Counted from the stretch's first letter, positions 51,701 through 63,600 are shown. The stretch is DNA of 64,000 nucleotides from Acanthopleura granulata (GCA_016165875.1 JABBOT010000005.1:25445368-25509367); one strand, 5' to 3'. Translations and numbers: made by a program. Notes: a model not told the origin generated them from the sequence alone.

Positions 51701-53076
51701 CAGTTTGACAGACATACAGGCTATTCAGTTTGACAGACATTCAGGTTATTCAATTTGACAGACATAGAGGCTATTCAGTTTGACAGACATACAGGCTATT
51801 CAGTTTGACAGACATACATGTATACAGGCCACTCAGTTTGACGGACATATAGGCTATTCAGTTTGACAGACATACAGGCTATTCAGTTTGACAGACATTC
51901 AGGTTATTCAATTTGACAGACACACAGACTATTCAGTTTGACAGACGTGCACGTTATTCAGTTTGACAGACATACAGGCTATTCAGTTTGACAGACATTC
52001 AGGTTATTCAGATTGACAGACATTCAGGTTATTCAGATTGACAGACATTCAGGTTATTCAATTTGACAGACACACAGACTATTCAGTTTCACAGACGTGC
52101 ACGTTATTCAGTTTGACAGACATACAGGCTATTCAGTTTGACAGACATTCAGGTTATTCAGATTGACAGACATAGAGGCTATTCAGTTTGACAGACATAC
52201 ATGTATACGGGCCACTCAGTTTGACGGACATATAGGCTATTCAGTTTGACAGACATACAGGCTATTCAGTTTGACAGACATTCAGGTTATTCAATTTGAC
52301 AGACACACAGACTATTCAGTTTCACAGACGTGCACGTTATTCAGTTTGACAGACATACAGGCTATTCAGTTTGACAGACATTCAGGTTATTCAGATTGAC
52401 AGACATACAGACTATTCACCTTTAAGGATGTGCTGGTTATTCAATTTGACAGACATACAGACTATTTACTTTGACATACGTGCAGGTTATTCAGTTTGAT
52501 AGACATACAGGCCATTCAGTTTGACAGACATACAAACTATTCAGTTTGATAGACATGTAGGCTGTTCATTATGAGACAGATAGAGTCTACTAGTATTGTT
52601 AAAGTGTGACTAACCTACAGGCTACCAAATATGTAATACTGTCATACATTTTTAGCTTTTTTTAAGTGTGCTAAATACAGGGTAATCTGTGAGCTTGATT
52701 CAGACTGATTTGTTTGATTTATTTGACTGTAAATCATGTTTGGCATTAAATTTGTTCGACAAGCTGTTACACAATGTAAATAATGTTGATCTGATTGTGA
52801 CCAAAGAGATGTGTATATGACATGCTGAGGAACATGACCAAAGGCTATAATTTTCTCCAGACATTGCTAAGTTTCCTCCACTTGCCCAGGCTATTATAAT
52901 GCAATAAATCAGTTTAATTGCCATCATGTAATGCAAAAGTTGTAATTCCAGCCTTCTTTTTGACAGGGATTGCACATGGCAACCATATTTGCTGCAGCGG
53001 AGAAAGTTGGGTGGTTAAATCCAAGCAAAGTTCGTGCGGAACACATTGGCTTTGGGGTGGTGCTTGGAGAAGACAA
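36800..53076 (+). CDS. RARS1: Arginyl-tRNA synthetase, cytosolic, exons 1-10 (3' part outside window)
   Basis: Charges tRNA-Arg with arginine; class I synthetase. Exons by splice sites and phase: 36800-36844, 37547-37684, 38049-38237, 40055-40144, 40598-40776, 42495-42678, 43845-43974, 44417-44521, 51180-51358, 52967-53076. Exons 1-2 encode the charged, helical leader ([14 protein letters not shown]) that in animals anchors RARS1 in the multisynthetase complex. Exon 5-6 gives the HIGH-class motif as HVGH, just before LRSTIIGES; exon 6 has [11 protein letters not shown]; exon 9 has [11 protein letters not shown]; exon 10 ends [10 protein letters not shown]. Later exons (rest of the core and the anticodon-binding domain) are not found before 64000. 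The exon 1 donor is GTGGGT, weak but the only one in phase. Element 2 lies in the intron between exons 8 and 9. Confidence 0.92.
39022..39250 (-). repeat. SINE family A copy in RARS1 intron 3
   Basis: Contains ctcattatggtgggaggaaa and aggaagccagcatgagctag. The head reads gttaaccaactgagcccc on the + strand. The tail is short (ttatttctttgattgg). Confidence 0.75.
40849..41000. repeat. Short inverted repeat (hairpin) in RARS1 intron 5
   Basis: gcctgcaaataggtgcctg at about 40852 pairs with caggcacctatttgcaggc at about 40978. Arms of about 30 bp enclose about 90 bp. It could be a tiny MITE or a structural intronic hairpin. Confidence 0.75.
41795..42058 (-). repeat. SINE family A copy, first of an inverted pair
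   Basis: From the reversed (ttatttatttatttg) tail to the head at gctaaccaactgagccac, with gaggaagctagcttgagc in the body. It is followed closely by a copy in the opposite orientation. Confidence 0.78.
42100..42292 (+). repeat. SINE family A copy, second of an inverted pair
   Basis: Contains ggtcgtgggtttccccagcg, ccaccataatgctggctgct and gaaatattctagagcatgg, with a short AATAAATAA tail. The head is truncated. Together with 41795-42058 it can form a long intronic hairpin. Confidence 0.75.
43170..43345 (+). repeat. Tandem repeat, about 55-bp unit
   Basis: About three to four units built on ccttttacagt and taccttataggctaatttt in RARS1 intron 6. The open frames on both strands here are repeat artefacts. 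Confidence 0.8.
44941..44945 (+). repeat. Target-site duplication of element 2, left (TGTAG)
   Basis: TGTAG abuts AGCAGCAG and recurs at 50589-50593 immediately after the CTGCT terminus. Only 5 bp match, as for element 1. Confidence 0.78.
44946..46247 (+). repeat. Element 2 left terminal inverted repeat, expanded
   Basis: Inverted relative to 50186-50588. Shared blocks include aactattgggagccac, ttttctgctacacatcaagc, gtggatatagagttcac and gcaaagcacacaaaattcaa. The left arm is about 900 bp longer because of the tandem array at 45290-46195. Confidence 0.82.
45290..46195 (+). repeat. 19-bp tandem array with about 76-bp higher-order period
   Basis: About 45 copies of a 19-bp unit (catgacaagttttgttaag and variants gcgtgacaagttctgtgtg and gtgtgataagttttttgta). 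Variants recur in a fixed order of about four, giving a 76-bp higher-order unit. The array is interrupted at 45750-45810 by gaatgaatgaatgatt and a short non-repeat insert. Minus-strand open frames with recurring [10 protein letters not shown] are artefacts. Confidence 0.88.
46454..46720 (+). CDS. Small conserved element ORF, copy in element 2
   Basis: Counterpart of the ORF at 17739 with the same start (MDTSYSRF) and [16 protein letters not shown] core. It is open for 88 codons and overlaps the end of gene A on the other strand. Function unknown; it may be non-coding. Confidence 0.35.
   Translation: MDTSYSRFVSNTTRVYQTLVSHFSVKKFNWREFRSVPAALNRTSFSYLMKLSYVLYRLKSVVSFLSIFPLHRVLIKTRCPKSYRQSVL
46677..48034 (-). 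pseudogene. Gene A, element 2 copy with hydrophobic C-terminus
   Basis: Start near 48034. The N-terminal part is interrupted by several stops. A 201-codon frame (46677-47282) is intact: it contains [19 protein letters not shown], an acidic linker, [19 protein letters not shown] and two hydrophobic segments ([20 protein letters not shown] and following), and ends KILDTEF. Element 1 lacks this hydrophobic part. The central region repeats an aromatic IYAFQF/GFERQG module. The protein is predicted membrane-active or membrane-anchored; the family is unknown. Confidence 0.55.
48090..48379 (+). pseudogene. Gene B 3' fragment in element 2
   Basis: Retains [17 protein letters not shown], the proline-rich tail and the closing hydrophobic segment ([16 protein letters not shown]) with TGA at 48377-48379. 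The first about 300 codons are missing, so a deletion joins this to the region upstream of gene A. It shows where the intact gene normally stops. Confidence 0.6.
48335..49185 (-). pseudogene. Gene C, element 2 copy
   Basis: Minus-strand frames: [20 protein letters not shown], then a Lys/Leu-rich helical segment ([20 protein letters not shown]), a hydrophobic segment ([19 protein letters not shown]), a proline-rich linker and a second hydrophobic region. It ends at TAA 48335-48337, inside the end of gene B on the other strand. Two or more frame changes. It is likely a two-pass membrane protein with a helical N-terminus; role unknown. Confidence 0.55.
49200..49480 (-). pseudogene. Helicase start fragment with altered P-loop
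   Basis: Contains [33 protein letters not shown] and a Walker A written [11 protein letters not shown], where element 1 has the four-glycine form. Immediately downstream the sequence no longer matches the helicase and passes into gene C, marking a deletion junction near 49200-49280. Confidence 0.6.
49485..49839 (-). pseudogene. Polymerase gene N-terminal fragment in element 2
   Basis: Starts [19 protein letters not shown] at 49839 and continues in a second frame with [19 protein letters not shown] and [20 protein letters not shown]. It supplies the acidic N-terminal region, part of which is missing from element 1. The polymerase palm is absent: at about 49485 the sequence jumps to the segment just before the helicase P-loop. 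Confidence 0.6.
49876..50128 (-). pseudogene. Zinc-ribbon gene, element 2 copy
   Basis: Begins [20 protein letters not shown] at 50128, then a frame change. The second frame carries CQIC and CLTC spaced as a four-cysteine zinc ribbon and ends [10 protein letters not shown], as in element 1. It lies 36 bp upstream of the polymerase fragment on the same strand. Confidence 0.55.
50186..50588 (-). repeat. Element 2 right terminal inverted repeat
   Basis: Reverse complement of the left arm. It keeps only one or two copies of the acaaaacttgtca motif that is amplified on the left. It ends in CACTGCT. Confidence 0.82.
50589..50593 (+). repeat. Target-site duplication of element 2, right (TGTAG)
   Basis: Matches 44941-44945 and abuts the right terminal repeat. 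Confidence 0.78.
50977..51262 (+). repeat. 143-bp tandem duplication covering the start of RARS1 exon 9
   Basis: Copy 1 (acceptor at 51036, exon part from 51037) and copy 2 (acceptor at 51179, exon from 51180) share gaactgtttttgacatcag and ggaggaggatgaaggacg and are almost identical. Copy 1 lacks GT within ACCATTGTGAAG and so reads ...PLTIEVR then stop; it has no donor. Copy 2 is the functional exon. Confidence 0.88.
51425..52565 (+). repeat. 25-bp minisatellite with higher-order structure in RARS1 intron 9
   Basis: About 45 units built on ttcagtttgacagacat plus acaggcta or variants. A longer marker block (catgtatac, then ccactcagtttgacgg) recurs near 51655, 51815 and 52200, showing block duplications of several units. 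The array begins about 65 bp after the exon 9 donor. Confidence 0.9.
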
Positions 53077-53790
53077 GTAAGTGATATTTATATGGCCTTG
53101 TTACATGGTCGTCTTGTTGAATGTCATTGTCCGTCCATAAACGTTTTGGCATCACCACTATATATTTACACAATGGCTTAGAGTTAGTCCAATCGTATTC
53201 TCGTGAGAATACCTATAGACAAGACTCAGATAGCTCTTGCATGTACTTAAACGAGCTATTGGTGCATTGATATTCACCGTGAAAATGGGATAGCAGGTCT
53301 GAAAGCTGCCAATAAAAAAATTCATAATGCTGTCATCAAAGTACCCTTAGAATGGCATATGGAATGAAAGTGAATGATATATCAGTGAAAAGAAACGAAT
53401 GTGATTTACAATGTGTGATAATGACAACATATCCAGTCTTTACAAGATTCTAAATCACATGATGCTTGCACGTGATCTTGTGACCTTAACACTTGACCTC
53501 TAAAAATCCTGTGGAACAAAATGGCTCATATGTATCTTACAACTGATATATTAACATCTGCCTGTTGAAGGAAGTAGGATTAGTTCTGTTTTACATTGAG
53601 ATTTAATTATAAAACTTATTCAATTTTTTGTCTGTGGCCTAACACCAGATTAAAAACAAGGTATTCGTCATTAATGGTGTATAAGTCTGAACTATCCTAC
53701 TGACACGGGAGGATGCTATAAGTTTACCCCACATTTGTCCACTGGTTTTTGTCCTGTTTTAAAGATCAAAGGACATAACTAGAACTGCCC

Positions 53791-55846
53791 ACAGTTATAA
53801 GGCTTCCAAGCCGTCTTCACACGCAGTTTTCAACTTTTGTACCAGTACAGAGCAATTGCTGGACACTGTAAGGTTTGTACCAATAGTTGTCCCGAACACC
53901 TTTTTTGAGAAACCTTCGCAAATCAATGCATTGTATCTACAGCATACAACATGTCTGTGTAAATGTGCCAAATATAGCAAATCAGGTATTTGACGATGTC
54001 TGAAGCCCTCAAAGTGTTGTATTCATTTACACAGTTTAAAACATTTACATTAGTACACATACTGCCCTGTGCATGTAGCTGTGCCATTAGTGTGTACCTA
54101 CAAATTTCCCAAACACAGGCACTTTGAAAGTGGTTGAAATGCTACACGTTTTGTACATAGCAACACAGCTCAAGATTCTACACACAGTGAGTACATATAT
54201 AGGCCTTTGCACATACGACTTTGCAGTTTTACAGTTAAAACAGTTTACTGGCACGCAACTTCCAAATATATCCAAACATGGCCTGATTTTAATTTGCGAG
54301 AAAACTGCACATCCAAGAAGAGAAACAACGCCAGAGAAACAACGCCAGATTCATGATGAGAACATCACACTGCGAATTTGGACAGCCTCTCCGTTTTATT
54401 CAACAGAGCCCAAAAATCTAACAGAACTGGTTGAATACTTTGTATGTTTTTATCTTGTCTTTACATTTACAATGCAAAGCAATCGGTAGAATTTACAAGA
54501 CGATTTGCAGTCAGGATTGCCACTTTAATGTGTACGTTTAAAGTGTCACTCTTAAAATCACAACATAGATGTTGTGATCATCCTGAAAGTCCTTGGTGGA
54601 GACAGGTATGTGGCCTAGGGGGGGAAACTCTTTCTGTACAGACTGAAACTGCCTTACAAAACTGCGTCCCCTTGACTATGCTTGCCAACGTCGGGATGTG
54701 CTCTTCGCATAATATAGGTATCTTCATTTGACAAATTTTTAAGCCAAACTACTCCTGTCTTTATTAACACAAGTCTATAATTTTCTGCACACAGACAGAC
54801 GATCAGGTGCCCATTCTACTCACCAATTTTCAACGTTACACTTAGAGTGGTTTTAAGTCACGTGACCTCCAAGTTGCAAATTTTTGAAATTCAATCATAA
54901 TTTATGACAGACCTTTGTAAGTTAGGTAAAAAATAAAAGCAGATTCTTGATCAGGAGGTCAGGGTCCATCAGGTAGAGTACTTTTAGTTTGTGGTCACAA
55001 AACCCTCACGTGAATTAGTTTATTTCTACATTTTTAAGATATCAGCCCCTTTTTGCTGACTTCTTGTTTGCCTCAGTGTGGCATAGATGTCATTAAATTT
55101 TTACCTCAACCATATCTCAAGTGCTTCTTAGAAAAACAGTGTTCACCATAAATTGTTTACGTCCAATATTTGATCAGGCTGTAGCGTGGGAACTATAAAA
55201 GTCCCAACAATTTGCAAAACACTGTTGTTTAAAGAATAGGTTAAACTTTCTTACTATACCTCTTGCTATTCTCTGATGCCAGCTGTGTTCTGTTAGTACG
55301 TCTCTGAAAAATTCAGAATGTTTTTTTTTTTGGATTATCAAGTTAGTGGCAAATTGCCGCAAAACTATAGAAAATATGAAAAAAACAAGAACAGATTTGT
55401 GATCAGAAGCTTTAACTTCACAAGGTTTTTTTCTCCTCATGTTCAAGTTCAAATATTTTTGGTCACGTGACACATATACAAAGCAGCAAACTTCCACAGT
55501 TTTTCAGACAGAAACATGAGCTGCGCAATTTATACTCGGTCCATCGTGTTCTATCAGCACGCCAAATTTCGGTGCAATTGGTTAAGCCATTCTTAAGAAA
55601 AAGATATTTAAAGATTTTCCTTGGTTGTCAGCATGGTGGCAAAAGTAGCTCACGCAGACATTTCAAAACTGTACAGAAAACTTTTTCCATGCACATTTTC
55701 CAAGACCTTGTATAGCTAACTGTGTATTTGTTACGGTTTTCACACAGTTTCAAAAACTGAGTGACGGAGAAAAATGATAATAATAAGAAGAAGAATCCGT
55801 ACAATAACAATAGGCTTTCCAAGCTATCAGCTTGGAAGCCTAATTA
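53791..55846. mobile_element. Possible 2-kb element bounded by inverted TTAGGCTTCCAAGC-like ends
   Basis: ttataaggcttccaagc at about 53795 is inverted relative to gcttggaagcctaatta at about 55829. The right end is itself a hairpin (aggctttccaagct / agcttggaagcct). The interior has only weak open frames and a repeated gagaaacaacgcca at about 54320. No transposase seen. Confidence 0.4.
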
Positions 55847-56277
55847 TGTAGCTATTATTTTGTGTGCTCAAAATGTTTGTGGACAGGTGCTGCAAAAGCG
55901 ATACTTTCAAAATGCTTGTTCATGTCAACATTGTATTTGAAGAAATGCTTCCCTAACTTTTAAAGGGTTTAATATTGGACAGTCATGTGTACTTCAATTT
56001 TCAACACCAAGTCTGGTGTCATTGTCCGTTTTACACTCTACAGCATTGAGAATTCAGCTAAAGTGCTGTAGTATGTGGCATAAAAAGCAAGGAGAATAGG
56101 CAAATGTAGTATGATGATTATGGTGACAAATAATGGGAGACTACTCTATAGTTACTGTGCTGTGATCCTGCCTTGCAAACATTTTTCAATGCTTTGTATG
56201 AAAGATGAGAGCCTAAGACAATTCAGTCATGGGAGAATCAAACCACTGGCAGAGAAGCTCTGAGAAATGGCTGTATT

Positions 56278-56432
56278 CCTCACAGGTCTGCCAGCAACCT
56301 GTGAATTGTTGTGGGTTTCCCACGGGCTCTGCCCAGTTTCCTCCCACCATAAAGCTGGCCACTCTGGTATAAGTGAAATATTCTTGAGTACAGCATAAAA
56401 CACCGATGTACTAAATAAATAAATAAATATTC
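56278..56432 (+). repeat. SINE family A copy, 3' part
   Basis: Contains gtgggtttcccacgggctct, ctcccaccataaagctggcc and aagtgaaatattcttgagta, with a (taaa)n tail. Confidence 0.78.
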
Positions 56433-58739
56433 CTAACAGGGCTGAGAAAAGATAGTATGTGGAGTTAACAAAGGAAATAATGGCTCAAACATTCTGTGTA
56501 ATTTCATCACAGTGGGAATTTCTTTGATTAAAACTCATATCCTGTTAATTCCAAACAGGCAATAGATCCTGGAAAACAGGAACTTACAGGGACAAATAGA
56601 AGGCTTTTAGATGGTGTCTGAGAAGACTTGATTTTGTAAATGTGTTAATCTGGTTCTGATGAAAGAACCTTACTGATTGGTTGTTCTAAGGTGCCCATTT
56701 ACAAGTATCCAAGCCCATTTCACCCCAACACCATATTATACTAAGGGGAATATGTGATGCCTGTGTCAGCCTGCCTGTATGAATTACTTGGAAGTTCAAG
56801 TTGAACTTCAGACAGTGGTGCCATCTTTGATACACAGGTTCATATTAATATGAATTAGGTTCCTGTGTAAACTGGGACTGTTTCCATGAAATTTCTGCTT
56901 TCTATATTATCCAACTGAAAGTTTTTCAAGGTGGGTGGGGAGTGGAGGATCTGTTACTCATCACTGTTTTGCTAGAATTATGCTCATTCAGTTAATTCAC
57001 AAGCACTGAAGCAGAGAATGGTTCGTTTTTATGGCTTGGATGTAGCTTGAGAGGGCGGGTAAGGTTGAGTAACCCAAAACTGTTATCATAAAGAATGCCT
57101 TCAAACTTGTTTTTGTCAGAAAATATGATGGATATTATTGACTAGTTTAGGGATTTATATGTGATGCTTGGCTTGAACCTCAATAAATGATGTGATACAA
57201 AGTGACTTAAGGGCTACAACATGGAGTCGGTTTTCTCTGCCTTGTAATTTGTATTTATGAAGATCCTATTCCAGTATTAGGACCCCAAGCTGTAACCCTT
57301 CATTTACTTACTGTGACTGGTGAGGAAGCTAGTTTTAATCGGTTTGTGTATTTACATGTATTTCATTGTTGTGTAAGGTTGTGTAAGGCCACACTTGAAA
57401 TATTTTCACACAATGACAGATATGTTTATAGGCGGACGATTCCGGGATAAACCGCCAGCCTTTGGCAAGTGACTGAGGAACTGCCCCATGTGTAACATAG
57501 ATATACGCTCACCATAATGGTTAAAGATAAGTGGCCTTTAACAAACATTAAACGTTCAGTTTTTTCTAGCCATTTTGTCGTTGTGGTAACCAAAACGAAA
57601 TATACCAGAAAATTGAGTTTTAAACAAATTTTGGTTTGAGTTTTCAGGAAATAATTTGAGTTTTTGATACATATGGGACAAATGATTTTGTTTACTGATT
57701 TGTTCGAATTGAGTTTATAAAAGGAAATTATTTATAAAACCCCCATAACTCTGCAACTAGCATTGTCAGCTGCCTCTTGTCATGAAGGGCCCAGGAGTAG
57801 GGAAATCTTTCATATAGTTTGGATCAAGTTCAGTATGGACTTTTCTCTCTGGCTGAATGTTTTATTTTTGATATGAATCTATTACCTACATGTACGTTTT
57901 CAAACCCATGCTGGCCTGCCATATAACACAAAGAGAGTGGCACTCCTTTATGAAGGCATCATCATTCCAGTGTTACCCTTTTAATGTGGGTAATGTGTTT
58001 CATTGTACCCAAGCAGAAAAATAAACATTGTATCATACAGTGCTGTTTCTTTGCCCTGTCACCAGTGGAGCGAGTGCATCACAGTGGCAGACTAACATGT
58101 CATAGAGCTCCAGTTGTCATTGTTTGGGGAGGTGGGGGGGGGGCATAACTGAGGATTGTGCACAATAAAAGACAGCAAATAGACGTGGACAAATGGTTAT
58201 GTTGGTTGATGAGTAAATGGATGTGTTTCAGTTTGGTCCAAACTGTTAACTATTTGTCCTGCGCTCATACTGGTGTGGTCGAGCGCTGACTAATGGCCCC
58301 GCAGCGCTCGCTTGTATGGTGCCGCCGCCACCACCACCATCACCACAGCTTGTTTTATTGATCTCCCTACCGTATTGATTGTGTGTGCATGTCTATTAGC
58401 CCTGCCCTCCCGGCAGCATATATGTTTGCTCGAGGAAAAGAAAAGACAGATTGATTGTAGGAGTGACAAGTGGTTTGTGTGCACATGTAGAAATGATAAG
58501 ACTGATGTGGTGGTAATTGTCAGTGATGGCCCAGGTCTGTGAGGGTAGGTACGGGCCAAGACGCTTCTCCCTGCCTCGGATCGATGCTGGCCTTTTATCC
58601 AGTTTGCCCTGACTTCTTGCTAGGGAATCGAAACAGTTGTGCCCTGGCTCTTTGCTAAGCAGTGACTACATGTATGATTCTGCTCTGACTTTTTGGTTCT
58701 GCAGTAGCTTTCTGCACTGACTTGGTGTCCAGCAGAAAC

Positions 58740-59615
58740 TATGGTCCTACCCAGAATCATTGCCCAGTAATAACTGTGATTCAGGAGTAACTATGATCTT
58801 ACCATAACTCACTGTCTAGAAATAACTGTGATCCTACCCTCTCTCATTGTCCTACAGTAACTGTGATCCCACCCTGTCTCATTGTCCAGCTGTAGCAGTG
58901 ATCCCACCATGGCTCATTACCCTGCAGTAGCTAAGACCCTACCCTGACTCATTGTCCAGCAGTAACTATTATTCTATCCTGACTCATAGTTCAGCAGTAT
59001 CAGTGATCCTACCCTGACTCATTGTCCTACAGTATATGGGATCCTGCCTTGTCTCATTGTCCAGCGGTAACTATGATCCGACCCTGACTCATTGTCCAGA
59101 AGTAATAATGATCCTACCCTGTTTTATTGTCTAGCAGTAACTATGATCCTACCCTGTCTCATTGTCCAGCAGTGACTATGATCCTACGCTCTCCCATCCA
59201 GCAGAAACAGTGATCCTACCCTGACTCATTGCCCAGGGGTAACTATGATCCTACCCTGACTCATTGTCCAGTAGAAACTGTGATCCTACCATGACTCATT
59301 GTCCTGCAGTAACTCTGATCCTACCATGACGCATTGTCCAGCAGTAACAATGATCCTACCCTGACTCATTGTCCAATAGTAACTATGATCCTACTCTGAC
59401 TCATTGTTCAACAATAAGTATGATGCCACCCAGTCATTACCCAGTAGTGACTATCATCCTATCCTGATTCATTGTCCTCCAGTAACTATGATCCTACCTG
59501 AATCATTTTCCAGCTATAACTATGCTGTTACCCTGACTCATTGTCCTGCAGTTACTATGACCCTACCCTGACTCATTGTCCAGCAGTCACTATGATCCCA
59601 TGCTAACTCTTACGG
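58740..59615 (+). repeat. 35-bp minisatellite
   Basis: About 24 imperfect units built on ctgactcattgtccagcagt and aactatgatcctacc. Units vary by substitution and by small indels. It lies in the long RARS1 intron. Confidence 0.88.
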
Positions 59616-60609
59616 TAGGCTTGAATTTTGCCATGGTTTGTGAGAAGAAAGTTTATCAAGTACTTGGCAATGGTTACACAAGAACTCGAATTATGTCCGC
59701 TGTCATGTAAATGAAATCATCAGAAGTTCAGTAGTGAACCTCAATCAAATGAATGCATGAATATAATAGCACACTCAATGTAGCAAAAGCTTGCGTACAC
59801 ACTTTAGAACCCCGAAGAGACATTTTAGCAGAAAACTGAATGGTGTGAAATGTCAGCATAGAAAGTGGCAATCAGAAGCACTGTTGTTGTGACAACACTG
59901 AAGTGGCTAGACACTAGAGGCATGTCAAATGTTGTTTTACCAGAAACAAGTACGGAATAAGTGCTTATACTATGCTCTGGGGTTTAATGATGTTGTTAAT
60001 GATTTTCTTAAATGGACAGCAGTAATCTTTGGTACAGATGGATGTGCCTGGGCGATAAAGCCTGTGACAAACTCCCCGATTAAGACGGCTTTTACATCAA
60101 GGCCCTGCTTATTATGCATAATAATACAAGGCGCTGTTACATGGGCACAGTAGTCCAGTGCGAATCAAAATAATAGCGTGTGTAAATGCCGTGGCTGGCA
60201 TGTTGCCAGGATATTAGATACAATAGGCGTAGAGTTTACCTGGCAGGCTTACCGAGATGAAGGTCACACTAATTGAGCTGTGATGTATTCACACACTGGC
60301 CATTAAATTTTACATGAAGATCCGTCTGATTTCATCTGTTTCCACAGAGTATCCTGCCTGCATGGACTGCTCTAGGACATGCACTTGAACTCAGGGAGAA
60401 CTAAAGGACTTGCATTATTTCGCTAGCATACTTTACAATAGAAAGTACTAAATTTTCTGGAGCAAATAACATGTGTGATGTGTTCTGTTTTGGCTTGCCT
60501 GTGCAAATTACAGCGAGAGCTTACGTCATACTCTCACATGTTCAAGCGTTGGCATTGGCATTCAGTAGACTGATCTCATCTTACCTGACCTTTGAGCTAA
60601 CAGTTTCAA

Positions 60610-60628
60610 ATGTATATATATATATATG
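60610..60628 (+). repeat. (TA)n microsatellite
   Basis: Short TA run (gtatatatatatatatatga) in the long RARS1 intron. Confidence 0.8.
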
Positions 60629-63600
60629 ATAAGGTCATAGGCATAAAGGCATATTATCATGCTTACTTCAATAAATTTGAACTCAACATGGAAAGTCCTT
60701 GTCTGTTCGTGTTTATGTCGTAGATAAAGGAGTTATCCACACAGCTTGTTTTCTGGGTTTGATTTTACACATACATCTAAAGCAAAATAACACAAAGGAA
60801 ATATTCCATCCTGATGCAATGTGTATGTGTGGTGATAACGATTCAAAATTCATGACTTTGTCTCTTTTGTGTACGGAATTAACGTTAAAGGTAATTGTTT
60901 GTGTGTTGAGTCGAAGTTTTGCACTCGTGCATCTCCTACAGGTGATTTCTTTGGTAGCCTGACTCAACGAGCAAGCAGTTAATGCCAGAGGTTTTAGAAA
61001 CTGTTCGAATTTAAGTATTAAAGGTTATGTTCAGATTGGATCTGGTTGGTATTGTCAGGATACGAGCACAGGTGGATGTTCAGAATAGCATAATTGTCTG
61101 AAAGTCATGTTCCTTGGAGAATTGTTATTCCTTGGAGAATTGTTATTTGGTGCAGTGAGTGAGTTCATAACCTTATTAAACTGTCATGCAAATATCACCA
61201 CTGGCTTGCATCTAAATCTTGCTTTGAAACTGAGAGTTGTCACTTTCAGTTGTTTGTGTAGTGCAATGCTGATGTCGATTAATGCTAAAATTTGACCTCG
61301 GCCAGGCTAAGAGTTAGTGTTACAGGGAAGCTGTGTTTTGAGCACTGCAGCCAGGGCTGATCAAAGATAAATGTGTGGAAGATAACACAGAGCGTTTTCT
61401 AATTGAAATATTTCACTGGTAATTGGCCCACATGTGCATATACATTTATACAACTGTCGACATTCGCAGCATATAAACGATGTGCTTAATTTGCAAAACA
61501 GCATTAAGGGGAAGCTGGAAAGCAAGCTGGATCTGTGTTTGATAAACAGTTGTAGAATTCTACACAATGCTATAAGCATTGTAAGTTGTTATTGTCTGTG
61601 GAGGCTTTGGCCGTGAAAGTTATAAAATCCCCTCTGAATCATGGGATCAAACTGATTAAGTGTTGTCAATTCTGATTGGCTACTGCTTTCCGTGACATGT
61701 ACATAAGATCATCATTATAATGACTAAATTTGTAATCCTTGAAAATGGAATAAAGCTTTAATTTTGCTGAAATACTGAACACTAAGAATGAAGGCTTTGT
61801 CTTTCCTCAGAGCTACGGCTCTACTATTGTCTGAAACTGGTTATTTAGTATTCTGCAGGTCATACCTCTTTTGATTCTAATTAGATCGGTTTCAGTATAT
61901 TGATTTAATATTATTGCTTATATGATGGGATTTGCTGAAAAAACAGATCAGAAATTGTGAATTTTGTCCTGGACAATTAAAATGAGATTTTAAACTGTGT
62001 GACTTAAAATAAGATGACAACTTTTTTCAGAAAACCTATTACATGGGAGCGATTTTTTTTTCTTGCGTTTAATATTTAAGAGGCTATATTGTGATGTTTT
62101 CTCCAAAAGCTGGGTTTGTGCAGATAGACGAAAAAAACCTTCCCCATTTCGAACAGGTGGTTATGTATTTGCATGCCTTATGGTAATAATCTTGATAATG
62201 GTGCATGAAAAAACTCGTTCAGAACAGGCAGTTTACCTTGACTGATCTATTGATATTGTTTTATGTTCAAATTCATTTGTTACACCCTCCATAAATATCC
62301 TTTGTTGTATTATTAAAGTCACCTAATCCAGAGTCGCCATTGACGATCACTAGGATCGTGTGTACAGGACTACCAATTATTTCAGCTTGCCTAGAGCATT
62401 ACATTAATCCTCACAAACTGTAAACAGACAGTACAGCCGTGGTGATCGGGGCAGACGTTTGATTTGCTGCATGACATAAACACCCGTGATTAGAGGATCT
62501 CTTTGTGAAGCCAAGAAATTCGTTTTTCTTTGTGAAAGTTCCTTCATGCATTTTACAGCAAAGCAGAGCAATTCCTGGAGCTTTAGACTTGTTTTCAGAG
62601 AGCTTTATTTAGGTTTATGTGTATTTTATGGTGCTGTTGAAATACAGATTGACACAGTTTAGTACAGCAATTTCTTCACATTGCTGAAGTTGGTCAATGT
62701 GCACAATGTTTCATCCCAAAAATCCATTGGCAAAGGTGTATAATTTGCATTATACATCAAAACTTCATCTTTTGGTATGGCATTATGCTTCATTGGCTAA
62801 ATTCATAATTGCCTTATTATACCTTTTTATCTAGATTATGCTGATTAGCTCTCAATCAGAATTGACCCATGTGTATTGTCCATTTGTAAACACTCTTTAT
62901 CTTGAATGCTTGTAGCCAAGTATACCAAACTTATGCCACATATGCAGTTAGCTATTGGGAATCACAGTATTCCCTTTCAGTGACATGGGACAATTTTTTG
63001 CAATGATTATGTTCATTCCAGTAGTGTTTTGTGATGGACATGCCAACATGATATCTTTCAAATTCTTTTCTTCACACTTGAACCACATGTGCACCTAACC
63101 ATGTAGAAAACCATTTTATTTTTCATTGACTTTGACCAATTTTTTCAAGGTCATTGGCCATCTGCCACCGTTATCTTGTAAGCACTCTATCTCTTGCAAC
63201 TGTTCTTATGGTCAGAGGTTTCCTGTGCATTGCTCTGTGATTTCCTGATTTGATGTAACCTAAGAATTGAAAAAAAAAAAATCAACACATTCGCAATATT
63301 GGTTCACTCCTTTCTTGATATGGCAAAGCCCCATCATCATTACTAAACAGTATCTCCCTCAGGATTGTTGAAATTAACTTTGTGATGAATTTAAGACTTC
63401 CTTATACTTTATTGAATTAGACTGGAAATAATCCTCTTCATTTTAATGATTGGAGGCATTGTTCTGGTGCAGATCAACATTTTGGGCCTAACATTATTAG
63501 CCAGATTATAAGCCACTACGCAAATATGCACTCGCATACAGAGACCGCAGAATAAGCCTTTATTGATGAGTTTAATAAATGGTGGTTACGTATGTTTCCA

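Noticed and set aside
54124..54489. 121-codon plus-strand frame as a gene
   Set aside because: No recognisable family, unusual composition and location inside a probable repeat within the RARS1 intron.
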